Position numbers and translations under genes: made by a program | The notes under the pieces: model-generated | Databases searched by the model: none | Seen by the model: the letters and a program-made list of their open reading frames with translations, nothing else | Told to the model about the DNA's origin: nothing | Assembly: GCA_028564705.1 (NCBI GenBank) | Contig: JAPXFQ010001664.1 | Location: 124,001 to 188,000 of the forward strand | Length of the DNA stretch: 64,000 nt | Direction of reading: 5' to 3' | DNA from: Apricaphanius iberus | Lineage: Eukaryota; Chordata; Actinopteri; Cyprinodontiformes; Aphaniidae | Part shown: positions 33,216 to 44,744 of the stretch, piece by piece | Position numbering within the stretch: the stretch's first letter is position 1 | How the letters are laid out: each line of letters starts with the position of its first letter

Positions 33216-34820
33216 TGAACTGGTCTACGTTGGGGAACACAGAGTGCCAACAGTGTAGTTTAAATAATTACCAATAATTTTGATCAATATTTTTAAATGA
33301 ATATGATTATTGATTAAGTTTGCTTTATTAATTAGATACAGGTGCACCAGCTTTAAGAGCAATTTAGATTCTACCAGACTTCTATTCTCATCTAAAGGAT
33401 AAGTTTAAACAGACGCCTCTCTGTACAGCAGGGAAGGGGAGGTGTGTGGGTGTGGGTTTCTCACAAAAAGCGAGATGGCTAATATCTCACTCCAGGGGGC
33501 CCGAGAAAGAGATAGCCTGTAGGACAAGGGTCATAAAACTTATCTCTGAGCCATGTCGGAGGACAGCACAAGGGGAACAAAGGGTCCTTAAACAGCTAAC
33601 CACACGGCATAGCCTGGCCCCACATGGAACGGCCGCAGCTTTAACCAGTAAGACAGAAAACAATGGAATTAGCCTTTCAGCTAACAGACCAGCTAACACA
33701 GATTGAACTGTGCTATGCTCTGCAGGCCATGCATCAGAACATGAGAAAGAAAGTAGAACAACGTAGAGAGAAAGAGAGAGAGAAGATTCCGCTCAGGATA
33801 AAATAGAAACCAAAAACTAGTATCAAGAGAGTGAGCAACAAAGCAGTTTACAACTCATGCATTTCATGATGCATTTAGCACATGTTACAGCACTTTAAAC
33901 AAGGCACTTTTAACTGAATAAACCGGTTCTAACCTGTTAAGGCCTGTTTTACCCTAATTTCTATCCATCTACCCAGGCACATGTTAAAATAAATGTGTGG
34001 TTCGATTCCACTGTTGAAGTGAGGTTCAGTCCATGAAGGAGGGAGTAAAATAAGACCAAAGTAAAAAATTTGTGCGCACAAGAAAAAGAGTAGGTCAGTT
34101 CAACACTGTCACCCAAAGCTGGATACACAAACGGCTGTTAGACAGACAGCAGAGCTTCGAAGGTTTGCCACCCAGCAGGTCAGAAAAAAAGAAACTTCAC
34201 TGGTGAAATGGGATGTCCAGCTTAGTGTATCATCTATACAGAACGCTTTGCCCTGGGACTGCTCTAATCACATATCAGGGATATTCAACATGTCTGATAA
34301 CAGCGTTTGTCCTTACAACGGTGTGTTGTAAGGACAAACAAGCATACAACCTTTTGAATGTGACTTGTAGCCAATGAGAAAGTTACTGGCAACAATACAC
34401 CTTGGAATTGTCGACTGATATTTTGAAGTGTTGGATTGTTTGAATACAGTCCACAAACACAAATCTTTGTGTTGCAAGTAGAACCGATGCTCCTGCGATC
34501 TCCACTCCTTTATCCACTGGCTTCTCTGACGTTTTTTTCTACATTAAAACTAGTCCAAAAAGTAATGCCAATCCCTCTTCCTCAATAACCATGTTTATTT
34601 ATCTTGCACGGTTTCCCATTAGAGCTGGGAATGTTTGTTAAATTTGTTTGTGTCACCACTGACGTGTGGCGGTTGTTGGGCCACAGCCATTATGACACGA
34701 CCAAAGAAACACCTCCAGCTGTAAGGGTTTATAATCCCACGATGTATTCTTATTTCAACCAGAAAAGATTTAACTTCATGTGACATCGTCACCCCTGTTC
34801 AAGCATATGCGCCGTTTATG
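33216..34820. other. Intron sequence, mostly unassigned
   Basis: Includes a GAGAGAAAGAGAGAGAG run near 33770-33785, a perfect hairpin at 34305-34339, and a GGTTCGATTCCAC word near 34000 that alone does not make a tRNA gene. No coding domain recognised. A solo LTR is possible around 33430-34050 but unsupported. Confidence 0.35.
34305..34339. repeat. Perfect 15-bp inverted repeat with 5-nt loop
   Basis: GTTTGTCCTTACAAC (34305-34319), loop GGTGT, then its exact reverse complement (34325-34339). No T-run follows, so it is not a bacterial-style terminator. It may be a transposon end relic or a transcribed hairpin. Confidence 0.9.
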
Positions 34821-34824
34821 GTGC

Positions 34825-35640
34825 ATTCACACCACAGGCTTTATCGGCGTCAGGCAAAGCTCACAAAGCATGTAGTTTGACGCTTCTATGTTGAAGCTTG
34901 CAAAGTCTGAGCAAAAAAGAGCGCATGGGCGGGGCTTCTGCTGTTGCCGGACATTCTGAACTATGGCGGATAGTATTGAGAGAGTGGCTTGGCTTTTTTT
35001 GCTAAATAAAGCTAGACAACGTCGACTTCGGCAACATCAGCGCCGTTTGTGGATACACCCTATTCTACGATATGCGTTCTGAGTTTGGGGAGTTTAACCA
35101 TTTGCTCCAGGAGTTACGTATGGATGAGGTTCGCTTTCAGCGGTACTTCTGTCTGTCCCGCGCCTAATTTTACGACCTCCTGGGCCGCATCAGAGCTCAA
35201 ATCTCCGACCAGGACACCATCTACATGTTCTATATTCCTCCAGAAGAGCGCCTGTCCATCTGTCTTCGGTAAGTGTTACTTATGATTTTTTAAATCTGCG
35301 TTATGTAGAGTTAAAATGTAGGTTTTTCCTGCTCCAGCTACATTCAAAATACGTGTAGTGACATCGCTACAATTATAAGCTCTGATTGGTTAACGCGCCC
35401 CTTCAGGGCCGTTAGCACCGTCAAAAGTTAACTAGCTGAACTTCTGCATTGCTGGCTTTATGAGCTTTGAAGCATGAAAAGCAGGAAAAGCTTGAAAAGT
35501 TGATGGAGCGAAGGGGCAGCAGAGACTGTGACGCTCCTCCAACGGCCTCCGCCATAGGCTTAACATGTAATCTTGACGTCGCTAACGCTGACAAAGCCTG
35601 CAGTCTGAATGCAGCATTACTCTTTTCCTCTTTGTTGGTT
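34825..35640 (+). mobile_element. PIF/Harbinger element fragment
   Basis: Starts near a GGTGCATTCACACCACAGGC boundary (about 34819-34838) typical of Harbinger-like ends and contains a transposase first exon (34963-35268). The matching right terminus was not found, so the downstream limit is uncertain. Confidence 0.5.
34963..35268 (+). pseudogene. HARBI1-like transposase, first exon with splice donor
   Basis: From ATG 34963 it reads MADSIERVAWLFLLNKARQR and RRLWIHPIL. After a frame change near 35070 it continues with YDMRSEFGEFNHLLQELRMD, EVRFQRYFCLSRA, a stop, FYDLLGRIRAQISDQDT and PPEERLSICLR, then GGTAAGTG, a good splice donor. The order RRxWxHxI, EFxxLxxELRxD, RFxxYFxxS and PxERLxIxLR is that of PIF/Harbinger nucleases. 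The DDE catalytic exons do not follow. One frameshift and one stop make it dead. Confidence 0.72.
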
Positions 35641-35998
35641 GGCAACCAGAAAGGAGAGGTCTGCGCTTTGAACAGCCCTGTTTGTTTTGATTGTCTATTT
35701 CACTTTTTGGTTTGGATTGGTTTTAAAATAGATGGTTTGAACACAGAAAAAACTGGTCTTATAAGTAATATTTCAAACTGCTTTCTTACTATGCAAAATA
35801 CTAAAACTGATCCATAAAATAGAATCAATTGTCCGAAAGTTACTGATTTCTAATTCAGTAAATTATTCAAGCAAACACTACTTCCTCTTCACTTGTGCTT
35901 TGCATTGTGAATTGGTTGTTTGAACACAAACCAAACTGTGCTAATTATTCTAAAAGTTCTAATTCACCCTCTTTTTGATAAGTTTGCTGTGTTCTCTA
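35641..35998. other. Intron sequence without recognised element
   Basis: The 116-codon frame 35467-35817 overlaps this stretch but has no recognisable domain. Confidence 0.3.
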
Positions 35999-36310
35999 GT
36001 TAGGATGTAAGAAAATATTGATACATAAGTATATTGTGATATTTTATCTCATAATATTATATCAATATTCAAAAGCAATGTTTCGATTTTCATAAAAAAA
36101 TTATTTATTTGAATGGAAACATTAATGATGACATTAATTTTTGTAGTAAAATTATAACCATGACTGGTATTTGGTGGATGTTTTCATAGTCACAATATAT
36201 AGTCTTAATCATAGTATCGCAATATATCGTATCATACTCCATATACATATGGTATACAAATGGTATCAGATCATATCGTATCGGATTCTTGCCAATACAT
36301 ATCCCTAGTC
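35999..36310. mobile_element. hAT-like MITE relic with ATCGATAT-rich ends
   Basis: The left end TTAGGATGTAAGAAAATATTGATA and the reversed right end TAGGGATATGTATTGGCAAG share the TAGGGATGTA start common to fish hAT-type MITEs. The interior is rich in ATATTGTGATATTTTATC-like text. Target duplication not clear. Confidence 0.5.
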
Positions 36311-36529
36311 TGTAGTATGAAGGAATGCCTTGTAAACTGTTTTATGTGGAAAATAAATATTAACTTGCTCCTGTTTCTGAAAGCTGAAGTTTGTTGTATA
36401 AGTGTGTGGTGGTGACACGTCAGGATCTCACTAATTATTATTCAAGATATGCAAACATCTCACGTCTGATTGGATTAACAGCAATGCAAATCTTCTGCTG
36501 CCTTGAGACGAATAATTAACTCTTGATGT

Positions 36530-37468
36530 TTTGGGACTTAAATTAGTGCTAACTGATTAGCGGAAGTAGCTGTAGTGCAGACGCCGCTACTTCACAATAA
36601 GAGCATGTATTCCTATTGTGTAGATTGATGACTTGATAGTTTGTCTGCTGAGTGTTTACATTTTGGAAAACGGTAAATTGTGACATTTTATTAATAAATC
36701 AATATTACATTTGATTTATTTGATATTTAACACAGCTGCTGATTTCCAAATGTTAAGTTTATTCATATTTTTTGGTTATTTCTCCATTACCTTGCATTTG
36801 TTCTTATTTTTCATATGACATCACATACATCATCTCTCTCCTCACATTTATATCACCCAAATCTGTATCAGCAGCTGTGTGGAAATAATAAAGAACAAAA
36901 TAAATTTAACAGCTTTTTCTCCACAACATTTTCTCATACTCTGAATGGCTTTAAGTGGAGCTCTGGCAGGTTCTCCCAGTCTGAACCAGTATCTCTACAG
37001 ACAGCTCAGTGTTTCCTCCTCTACAGTAGCAGTCTGTTCTAGAGAAACTGTTGAAGCCTCTGACTGAAATTATTGTCATTGTAGGATAGTCCTATTAAGA
37101 AGATGCTTTGGGTTGTCCAATACAGTATGATTAAGAAACAATCATCTTTACATACAAAAAAATTTAGCCAGTTAGTTTGCCTTAGCAACTGGTTAAAAGA
37201 TCAATATGTCAATGTACGAATGAATGTAGTCATTGTGTGAATATAATTGTGGAGTTAAAAACAAAATTCTACTAAGCTCTATTTATAAAAAAGAGCTATG
37301 GCAGTTGGATTTGTCCTTTTACTCTAAAATTTTCAGTTTTTTAGTCATATTTAGGAATGTTAATTAGTCGGGATTAATTCACAGCTACCCCTTAATTAAT
37401 CAGGTTAAAAAAAAATATCGTTTGACAATCCTAATAAATAGCCATCATCATATCCCCCCTGGAGAAAA
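36530..37468 (+). mobile_element. Non-autonomous hAT element, copy 2 (5'-truncated)
   Basis: Aligns with 3240-4157 of copy 1 (shared ACTGATTAGCGGAAGTAGC, TTTGTCTGCTGAGTGTTTACATTTTGGAAAA-type and CTGGAGAAAATTCCAC words). It begins where copy 1 lies 740 bp in from its left end. The right terminus breaks within CTGGAGAAAATTCCAC and fuses to a Tc1 fragment near 37468. Confidence 0.82.
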
Positions 37469-38030
37469 TTCCACTGGTGGTGGCAGCATCATGCTGTGGG
37501 GATGTTTTTCAGCGACAGGAACTGGAAGACTAGTCAGGATAGGGAAAAAGATGAATGCAGCAATGTACATAGACATCCTGGATGAAAACCTGCTCCAAAG
37601 TGCTCTTGACCTCAGACTGGGGCGACAGTTCACCTTTCAGCAGGACAATGACCCTATAAGCACACAGCCAGAATATCCAAGGAGTGGCTACAGAACAACT
37701 GATGAATGTCCTTGACTGGCCCAGCCAGAACCCAGACCTAAACCCTTTTGAACATCTCTGGAGAGATCTAAAAATGGCTGTGCACCAACGCTTTCCATCC
37801 AACCTGATCGAGAGGTAGGACAGAGAGGAATGGGCAAAACTACCCAAAGATAGGTGTACCAAGCTTGTGGCATCATATTCAAAACGACTTCAGGCTGTAA
37901 TTGCTGCCAAAAGTGCATCAACAAAGTACTGAGCAAAGGCTGTGAATACTTATATACATTTGATTTCTCTGGGGTTTTTTTGTTAAATACATTTGCAACA
38001 ATTTAAACTTTTCTTTTTACATTGTCATTA
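37469..38030 (+). mobile_element. Tc1-type transposon 3' half, broken transposase
   Basis: A frame opens with [20 protein letters not shown] and continues [19 protein letters not shown] to the second catalytic box FTFQQDNDP (about 37636-37662), after which it shifts frame. Pieces [23 protein letters not shown] and CQAVIAAKSASTKY-like are visible to about 37930, followed by a TGAATACTTATATACATTTG tail. The N-terminal DNA-binding half and the first catalytic Asp are missing. Confidence 0.78.
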
Positions 38031-38164
38031 TGGGTTGTTGTGTACGGAAGCGTAGAGCTGCCACCTTGGCAAAAGAAAAAACAGAGCTGTAACACGTTAT
38101 TTCATGATAACTTTATTGTTTGAACAATATAATATCACGTTATTATGTGAAAACTTTATTGTAG

Positions 38165-38360
38165 TTTATATCAATGGAGCCTTCCATGTCCCTCCAGGTG
38201 ATCAGCGAGAAATGTAGCCACTTCCATCGGATCAGACTCATTCTTCCTCCTGTACTGCCCCATGCATTTTAGGTTCCTTCTCAGTGTCCGCATACTTATC
38301 ACAATACTGTCCAAGCTGCTCAGTAACTGCAAAATCTCCCCATGCCTCAATCCAAGCATA
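38165..38360 (-). pseudogene. Short integrase-like protein fragment
   Basis: A 62-codon minus frame reads LGLRHGEILQLLSSLDSIVI, SMRTLRRNLKCMGQYRRKN and DPMEVATFLADHLEGHGRLH. The pattern (HxEI..LL...ISxRTLxRxLK...RRK) resembles the N-terminal helix-turn-helix of fish integrase-core transposon proteins (Ginger-like or similar). No catalytic DDE follows. Identification is tentative. Confidence 0.4.
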
Positions 38361-38695
38361 AAATAGAACTTAATTCATTCCAGTAAACGAGACATTTTTG
38401 CACGCGCTGATCTGCACCGTAATTTTTTCCAAGGTCAAATTTCTATTCACTGTTTTTTGTAATTATATTTTTGTTTCCAAGCATATGATTTTGTATTTTT
38501 TGTATTTGAATTAACACATTTGTATTTGTTTTCTGATCCATTAATTAATTTACTTTCAAACCACAGTTTTTGTCTCTTGCCTTTCATTCACTACAAGCCC
38601 CAAACTTGTTCTTTTGATGTCACGTTTGTGCTTTTAAATGGGCACAAAAACAAGCAGCAGGTGATTTACTAACCACGTTCAGGTAAGACTGTGCA
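38361..38695. other. AT-rich intron sequence, unassigned
   Basis: No repeat boundary or coding motif recognised. Confidence 0.3.
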
Positions 38696-39410
38696 TGACT
38701 CGGAGACCTATAAAAACTCAACCATGCATTTATTTCTAGCCGCCTTGATTACTGTAACAGTGCCTTTACAGGTCTGCCTAAAAAATCAGACAGCTGCAGC
38801 TGATCCAGAACGCTGCTGCTCATGTTCTCGCTAAAACCAGGAAAGTAGAACACATCACCCCAGTTCTAAAGTCATTAAACTGGCTCCCTGGAGCTCAGAG
38901 TATAGACTTCAAAGTGCTTTTATTAGTTTATAAATCATTGAATGGGTTAGCACCAGAGTACATTACAGATCTGCGATCGCCGTACAAACCATCCAGATCA
39001 ATCAGGTCCTCCATCTCTAGTTTACTGATCGTCCCTAAAACCAGAACCAAACACGGAGAAGCAGCTTTCAGTTTCTATGCTCCCCAAAGTTTGAACTAAC
39101 TGACGGATGAATGCAAAGCTGCAGAGACACTGAACTCTTTCCAATCTAAAATTAAACCTTACCTATTTAGACTTGCTTATGAGTAACTGATACTATTATT
39201 GCTTTTATTCAATCACTAAATGTTTTCTTGTGTTTTGTCCGTTTTTAATTTTCATCCTAAATTGTTGTTTTAATCAAATGTTCTATTGTTTCTGTGGGTT
39301 TTTTGTCATACACTTGTCATATATTTGGGTTTTTTGCCAAATCATGTAAAGCACCTTGAATTGCCTTGTGTTGAAATTGTGCTATACAAAAATAATTGCC
39401 TAGTCTTGCT
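38696..39410 (+). mobile_element. LINE (L2/CR1 group) ORF2 C-terminus and 3' tail
   Basis: Frames read LDYCNSAFTGLPKKS (about 38745), LNWLPGAQSIDFKVLLLVYK (about 38878-38935), SLNGLAPEYITDLRSPYKPS and PKTRTKHGEAAFSFYAPQSL (to about 39095). The tail then reads GAATTGCCTTGTGTTGAAATTGTGC (about 39358-39383). The RT core is missing and frameshifts are present. This is a different L2-group subfamily from the Maui-like copies and one of few LINE pieces oriented with atp2b inside its introns. Confidence 0.75.
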
Positions 39411-40435
39411 TAGCACTTTTGCCCTTGATGAATACGCAATATCAGTGTGTCTGTCAGAAAATGCCTAAATATTGGGAGGAGAACATCCAAATAAGTAGCC
39501 ATTCCAGCTGTAATATGATTTATCAAACATCAAACTTTCTGTGCTGGCGGTTTTAGCGCCTTTTTTTACCGATTCTGAAAGGCATGTCTTAACTTTGTGC
39601 CGCCACATTCAACATAAGTTTATTACTGACAAAAAAATATTATTTACATACATTGTTTTTGAATAGCATTTAACACTAATGGCCATAAACCTGACAATTA
39701 TGTCAGTTTCCTCCTTTTTCCCTCAAAATGCATCATAACTCACTGCATGCTCAACCCATTTGCAAATGCTGTTTATTTTGATTTCTATTAGTTTCCACCG
39801 GAGTGGTGGTTAATAATCTTCCTGGACTGCATTTTATAGAATATATAATAATCTGTCACGGTGTAATTTCCTCCCTGTCTCCCTGTGTTTACCTGTTAAT
39901 TACATTTACCTGTTTCTTGTCATCCCTAATTAGCTTCCTATTGTTCTCCTAGCCTTTTTAAACCTTAGCCTACCCCGTCTGTTGCTGGTTCCCTCCATTT
40001 GTGGTCATGTCAGCGTCTTAACCTCCAGCATTGGATCTCTTTAACAAAATGGGTAACAATAACTCTCCGCATCCGAGTCCGTTCCTAAAAATCTGACATA
40101 ATCATGTATAATACTCAGATGACAGTTACATATATAAAATTTAAAAAACAAAATTCATACATTTTAGAATACATACAAAAGCCAGATGTTATTAACTTAT
40201 AAATTTCCACCCTTTAATAAAATACCTAAAACATAGATCGTAGATCCAAAGTTAAACGGTTTTTTTTAAGAATAAATGCTATTTAGTGCTAATAGCAAAT
40301 AATCCTACCACCACCTACAACAAGGTGGCCGCCGCCTAATGTCACTCATTTGCCTTCACAGGCCTGATGAGAGGGGTCTTCCGTCAGGCCACACAAGGAC
40401 ACAATGTCCCATAGTACCTACATTGTACAGAGTGA
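39411..40435. other. Intron sequence with possible LTR-like piece
   Basis: 39855-40060 has a C/T-rich string (TCCTCCCTGTCTCCCTGTGTTTACCTG, TTTTTAAACCTTAGCC) resembling fish solo-LTR sequence, but no termini or target duplication could be set. The rest is unassigned. Confidence 0.3.
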
Positions 40436-40439
40436 ATCG

Positions 40440-40650
40440 ATTGAAAGGGAATGGAAAGTTTTAAGCATCATCTTAAAAGTAGATTGGGTATCTGCCTCAT
40501 TGTCTCAAACTGGGGGTTAGTTCCACAAGAGAGCAGCTTAAGGATGTGCAACATTCCACTTTTAGAAACTTTTACAATCACCCATAAAACTGCAGTCTTA
40601 GAGTCAGATGCTCTGTTAGAAACCATTGATACATACATACATGTAAAAGG
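40440..40650 (-). mobile_element. L2 LINE fragment, C-terminal coding region
   Basis: Reading with the homologous stretch at 50520-50705: GAAAGTTTTAAGCATCATCTTAAAA, TATCTGCCTCAT, GTTCCACAAGAGAGCAG and TGCTCTGTTAGAAACCA. All are old, diverged versions. Ends indistinct. Confidence 0.65.
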
Positions 40651-41310
40651 ATATATCCATATGCTCTCATGATTACACCACTTTTTGGCCCTAGCATCAG
40701 AATGCTTAAATTGAGACTCAGACCATGCAGAAGTTTCCAATCTGTTACTTTCAAATTGCCCCTGTAGGAAAAGTTTGTAGTCCTTACCTGATAGGATCTT
40801 CTGTTTCTGCTTAAAAGCTTAATGTGTTGTGCATCTGGGCAGGGTATTCTGCATAGCTTGGTTGTAATGAGTGGTTATTTGAGTTGCTGTTGCCTTTCTG
40901 TCATCTCAACTAAGTCTGCCCATCCTCCTCTGAACCTCAGCAAGGTATTTTCATCCATACAACTGCTGCTCTCTGGATGTTTTCTCTGCAAACCTGAGCA
41001 ATGGTGTGTGTGAAAAATTTTGTATATCAGCCCTTCTGAGGTTCGCAAACCTGCCCATACTCAGACCCTCTGCAACAATACCCATGACACATTTAAAGTT
41101 TCATAAACCCCCTTTCTCCCCCACACAGATATTTGATTTTAACTTTAGTAAGCCATCTTCACCATCATTCGATGTCTAACTACACGGAGTTGCTATCATG
41201 TGCCACACCTATTCACTTTTCTGTTCACAAGAAAATGAAAATGTGTGCTTAAAATAGCGGCTAGTGATCATCTACGCAACAACTTAACCAACATTACAGT
41301 AAAACCAGTG
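40651..41310. other. Intron sequence without recognised element
   Basis: No repeat end or coding motif seen before the CATA microsatellite. Confidence 0.3.
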
Positions 41311-41512
41311 TTGTGCATAATTTACATACATACACCCATACATACATACATACACACATATATACATACATACATACATACATACATACATACATACATA
41401 CATACATACACACATATATACATACATACATACATACATACATACATACACACATATATACATACATACACACCTACATACACACATACTTACACACATA
41501 CATACATACATA
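41311..41512. repeat. CATA microsatellite, left part
   Basis: (CATA)n with CACACATATATACATA interruptions recurring about every 48-60 bases. It continues at 43131 on the far side of the inserted Tc1-type element. Confidence 0.97.
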
Positions 41513-43130
41513 CACTACCGTTCAAAAGTTTGGGGTCACCCAAACAATTTTGTGTTTTCCATGAAAAGTCACTCTTATTCACCACCATACGTTGTGAAAT
41601 GAATAAAAAATAGAGTCAAGACATTGACAAGGTCAGAAATAATGATTTTTATTTGAAACAAGATTGTTTTTACATCAAACTTTGCTTTCATCAAAGAATC
41701 CTCCATTTGCAGCAATTACAGCATTGCAGACCTTTGGCATTCTAGCTGTTAATTTGTTGAGGTAATCTGGAGAAATTGCACCCCACGCTTCTAGAAGCAG
41801 CTCCCACAATTTGGATTGGTTGGATGGGCACTTCTTGCGTACCATACGGTCAAGCTGCTCCCACAACAGCTCAACGGGGTTCAAATCTGGTGACTGCGCT
41901 GGCCACTCCATTACCGATAGAATACCAGCTGCCTGCTTCTTCTCTAAATAGTTCTTGCACAATTTCGAGGTGTGTTTTGGGTCATTGTCCTGTTGTAGGA
42001 TGAAATTGGCTCCAATCAAGCGCTGTCCACTGGGTATGGCATGGCGTTGCAAAATGGAGTGATAGCCTTCCTTATTCAGAATCCCTTTTACCCTGTACAA
42101 ATCTCCCACCTTACCAGCACCAAAGCAACCCCAGACCATCACATTACCTCCACCATGCTTAACAGATGGCGTCAGGCATTCTTCCAGCATCTTTTCAGTT
42201 GTTCTGCGTCTCACAAACGTTCTTCTTTGTGATCCAAACACCTCAAACTTGGATTCATCCGTCCACAGCACTTTTTTCCAGTCTTCCTCTGTCCAATGTC
42301 TGTGTTCTTTTGCCCATCTTAATCTTTTTCTTTTATTGGCCAGTCTCAGATATGGCTTTTTCTTTGCCACTCTGCCCTGAAGCCCAGAATCCCGCAGCCG
42401 CCTCTTCACTGTAGATGTTGACACTGGTGTTTTGCGGGTACTATTTAATGAAGATGCCAGTTGGGGACCTGTGAGGCGTCTGTTTCTCAAACTAGAGACT
42501 CTAATGTACTTATCTTCTTGCTCAGTTGTGCAACGCGGCCTCCCACTTCTTTTTCTACTCTGGTTAGAGCCTGTTTGTGCTGTCCTCTGAAGGGAGTAGT
42601 ACACACCGTTGTAGGAAATCTTCAATTTCTTAGCAATTTCTCGCATGGAATAGCCTTCATTTCTAAGAACAAGAATAGACTGTCGAGTTTCAGATGAAAG
42701 TTCTCTTTTTCTGGCCATTTTGAGCGTTTAATTGACCCCACAAATGTGATGCTCCAGAAACTCAATCTGCTCAAAGGAAGGTCAGTTTTGTAGCTTCTGT
42801 ACCGAGCTAAACTGTTTTCAGATGTGTGAACATGATTGCACAAGGGTTTTCTAATCATCAATTAGCCTTCTGAGCCAATGAGCAAACACATTGTACCATT
42901 AGAACACTGGAGTGATAGTTGCTGGAAATGGGCCTCTATACACCTATGTAGATATTGCACCAAAAACCAGACATTTGCAGCTAGAATAGTCATTTACCAC
43001 ATTAGCTATGTATAGCGTGTGTTTCTTTAAAGTTAAGACTAGTTTAAAGTTATCTTCATTGAAAAGTACAGTGCTTTTCCTTCAAAAATAAGGACATTTC
43101 AATGTGACCCCAAACTTTTGAACGGTAGTG
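41513..43130 (-). mobile_element. Complete Tc1/mariner element, DD38E (Intruder-like)
   Basis: Perfect 27-bp terminal inverted repeats begin CACTACCGTTCAAAAGTTTG; TA duplications lie at 41511-41512 and 43131-43132. The 1618-bp element has one intact 347-codon transposase on the minus strand. It sits inside a CATA microsatellite that supplies TA target sites every four bases. Intact ends, intact target duplication and an open transposase suggest recent insertion. Confidence 0.95.
41675..42718 (-). CDS. Tc1/mariner transposase, intact, DD38E catalytic triad
   Basis: 347 codons from ATG 42718 to the stop at 41675-41677. Residues 1-60 form the paired-like N-terminal helix-turn-helix (TRQSILVLRNEGYSMREIAK). 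GRPR at 59-62 is an AT-hook-like linker, followed by a second HTH (RLTGPQLASSLNSTRKTPVS) and a basic nuclear-import stretch NKRKRLRW at 128-135. Catalytic residues are D154 (WTDESKFEVFG), D244 (QQDNDPKHTS) and E283 (NPVELLWEQ). I count 38 residues between D244 and E283, versus 34 in classical Tc1, so it belongs to the DD38E group described as Intruder. It cuts and pastes DNA at TA. No stop or frameshift is seen, and it is the usual family length. Confidence 0.95.
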   Translation of the reverse strand: MARKRELSSETRQSILVLRNEGYSMREIAKKLKISYNGVYYSLQRTAQTGSNQSRKRSGRPRCTTEQEDKYIRVSSLRNRRLTGPQLASSLNSTRKTPVSTSTVKRRLRDSGLQGRVAKKKPYLRLANKRKRLRWAKEHRHWTEEDWKKVLWTDESKFEVFGSQRRTFVRRRTTEKMLEECLTPSVKHGGGNVMVWGCFGAGKVGDLYRVKGILNKEGYHSILQRHAIPSGQRLIGANFILQQDNDPKHTSKLCKNYLEKKQAAGILSVMEWPAQSPDLNPVELLWEQLDRMVRKKCPSNQSKLWELLLEAWGAISPDYLNKLTARMPKVCNAVIAANGGFFDESKV

Positions 43131-43832
43131 TACATACTGTACATACATACATACACACATACATACTGTACATACATACATACACACATACACACATACA
43201 TACATACATACATACTGTACATACATAAATACTCACATACATACATACATATATACATACTGTACATACATACATACATACGTACATACATACATACATA
43301 CATACTGTACATACATATATACATACATACATAGATACATATATACATACATACATACTGTATGTATGTATACTGTATGTATGTACGTACACACATACAT
43401 ACATACATACTTACACATATATATATATATATATACAGTATACATACATACATACATACATACTGTGCGTACATACATACATACATACACACATACATAC
43501 ATACTGTACATACATACATACACACATACATACATAAATACTTACACATTTATATATACATAGATACATACTGTACATACATACATACACACATACATAC
43601 ATACACACATACATACTTACACATATATATATACATAGATACATACTGTACATACATACATATACACATACATACATACTGTATGTACATACATACATAC
43701 ATACACACATACATACATACATACATACATACTTACACATATATATACATACATACATACTGTACATACACACATACATACATACTGTACATACATACAT
43801 ACACACATACATACATACATACATACATACTT

Positions 43833-43865
<33 letters not shown>

Positions 43866-44572
43866 GATATATATATATATATATAGATATACATACATAC
43901 ATACATACATACATACTGTACATACATACATACTGTACACACATACATACATACTGTACATACATACATACACACACACATACATACATACATACTTACA
44001 CGCATATATACATACATACAAACATACATACATACATAGATACTACATAAATACACACATTCATACGTACATATATACATACTTACACACATATATACAT
44101 ACATACATACATACTGTATGTATGTATGTATGTATGTACGTACACACATGAATACATACATACATACATACATACTGTACATACATACAAACACACATAC
44201 ATACATACTGTACATACATACAAACACACATACATACATACATACTGTACATACATATATACACACATACATACATACATACATACTTACACACATGCAT
44301 ACATACGTACACACATATATATATATACATACACACATACATACATACATACATACATACATACTGTACATACATACATACACACATATATACATACATA
44401 CATACTTACACACATACATACATACACACATACATACATACTGTACATACGTACGTACACACACACACACATACATACATACTGTATGTACGTACATAGA
44501 TACATACTTACATATATACATACACACATACATACATACATGCATACATACTTACACACATACAGACATGCA

Positions 44573-44603
<31 letters not shown>

Positions 44604-44740
44604 GTACGTACACACACACATACATACATACATACATACATACATACATACTTACATACATACATATGTACGTACACACACACATACATACATACATACA
44701 TACATACATACATACATACATACATACTGTACAATGACTG
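43131..44740. repeat. CATA microsatellite, right part, about 1.6 kb, with polarity switches
   Basis: Long (CATA)n array with a recurring CATACTGTACATA junction and CACACATA, ATATATAT (43835-43885) and CTTACACA variants. At about 43359-43392, 43676-43690, 44113-44141 and 44479-44492 the repeat flips from CATA to TATG, forming CATACTGTATG inverted joints that could fold into hairpins. Open frames of Tyr/His/Thr or Tyr/Val/Cys across it are artefacts. Confidence 0.96.
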
Positions 44741-44744
44741 CATG

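Noticed and set aside
33985..34020. tRNA-like GGTTCGATTCCAC word
   Set aside because: Isolated B-box-like match without an A box or tRNA fold around it.
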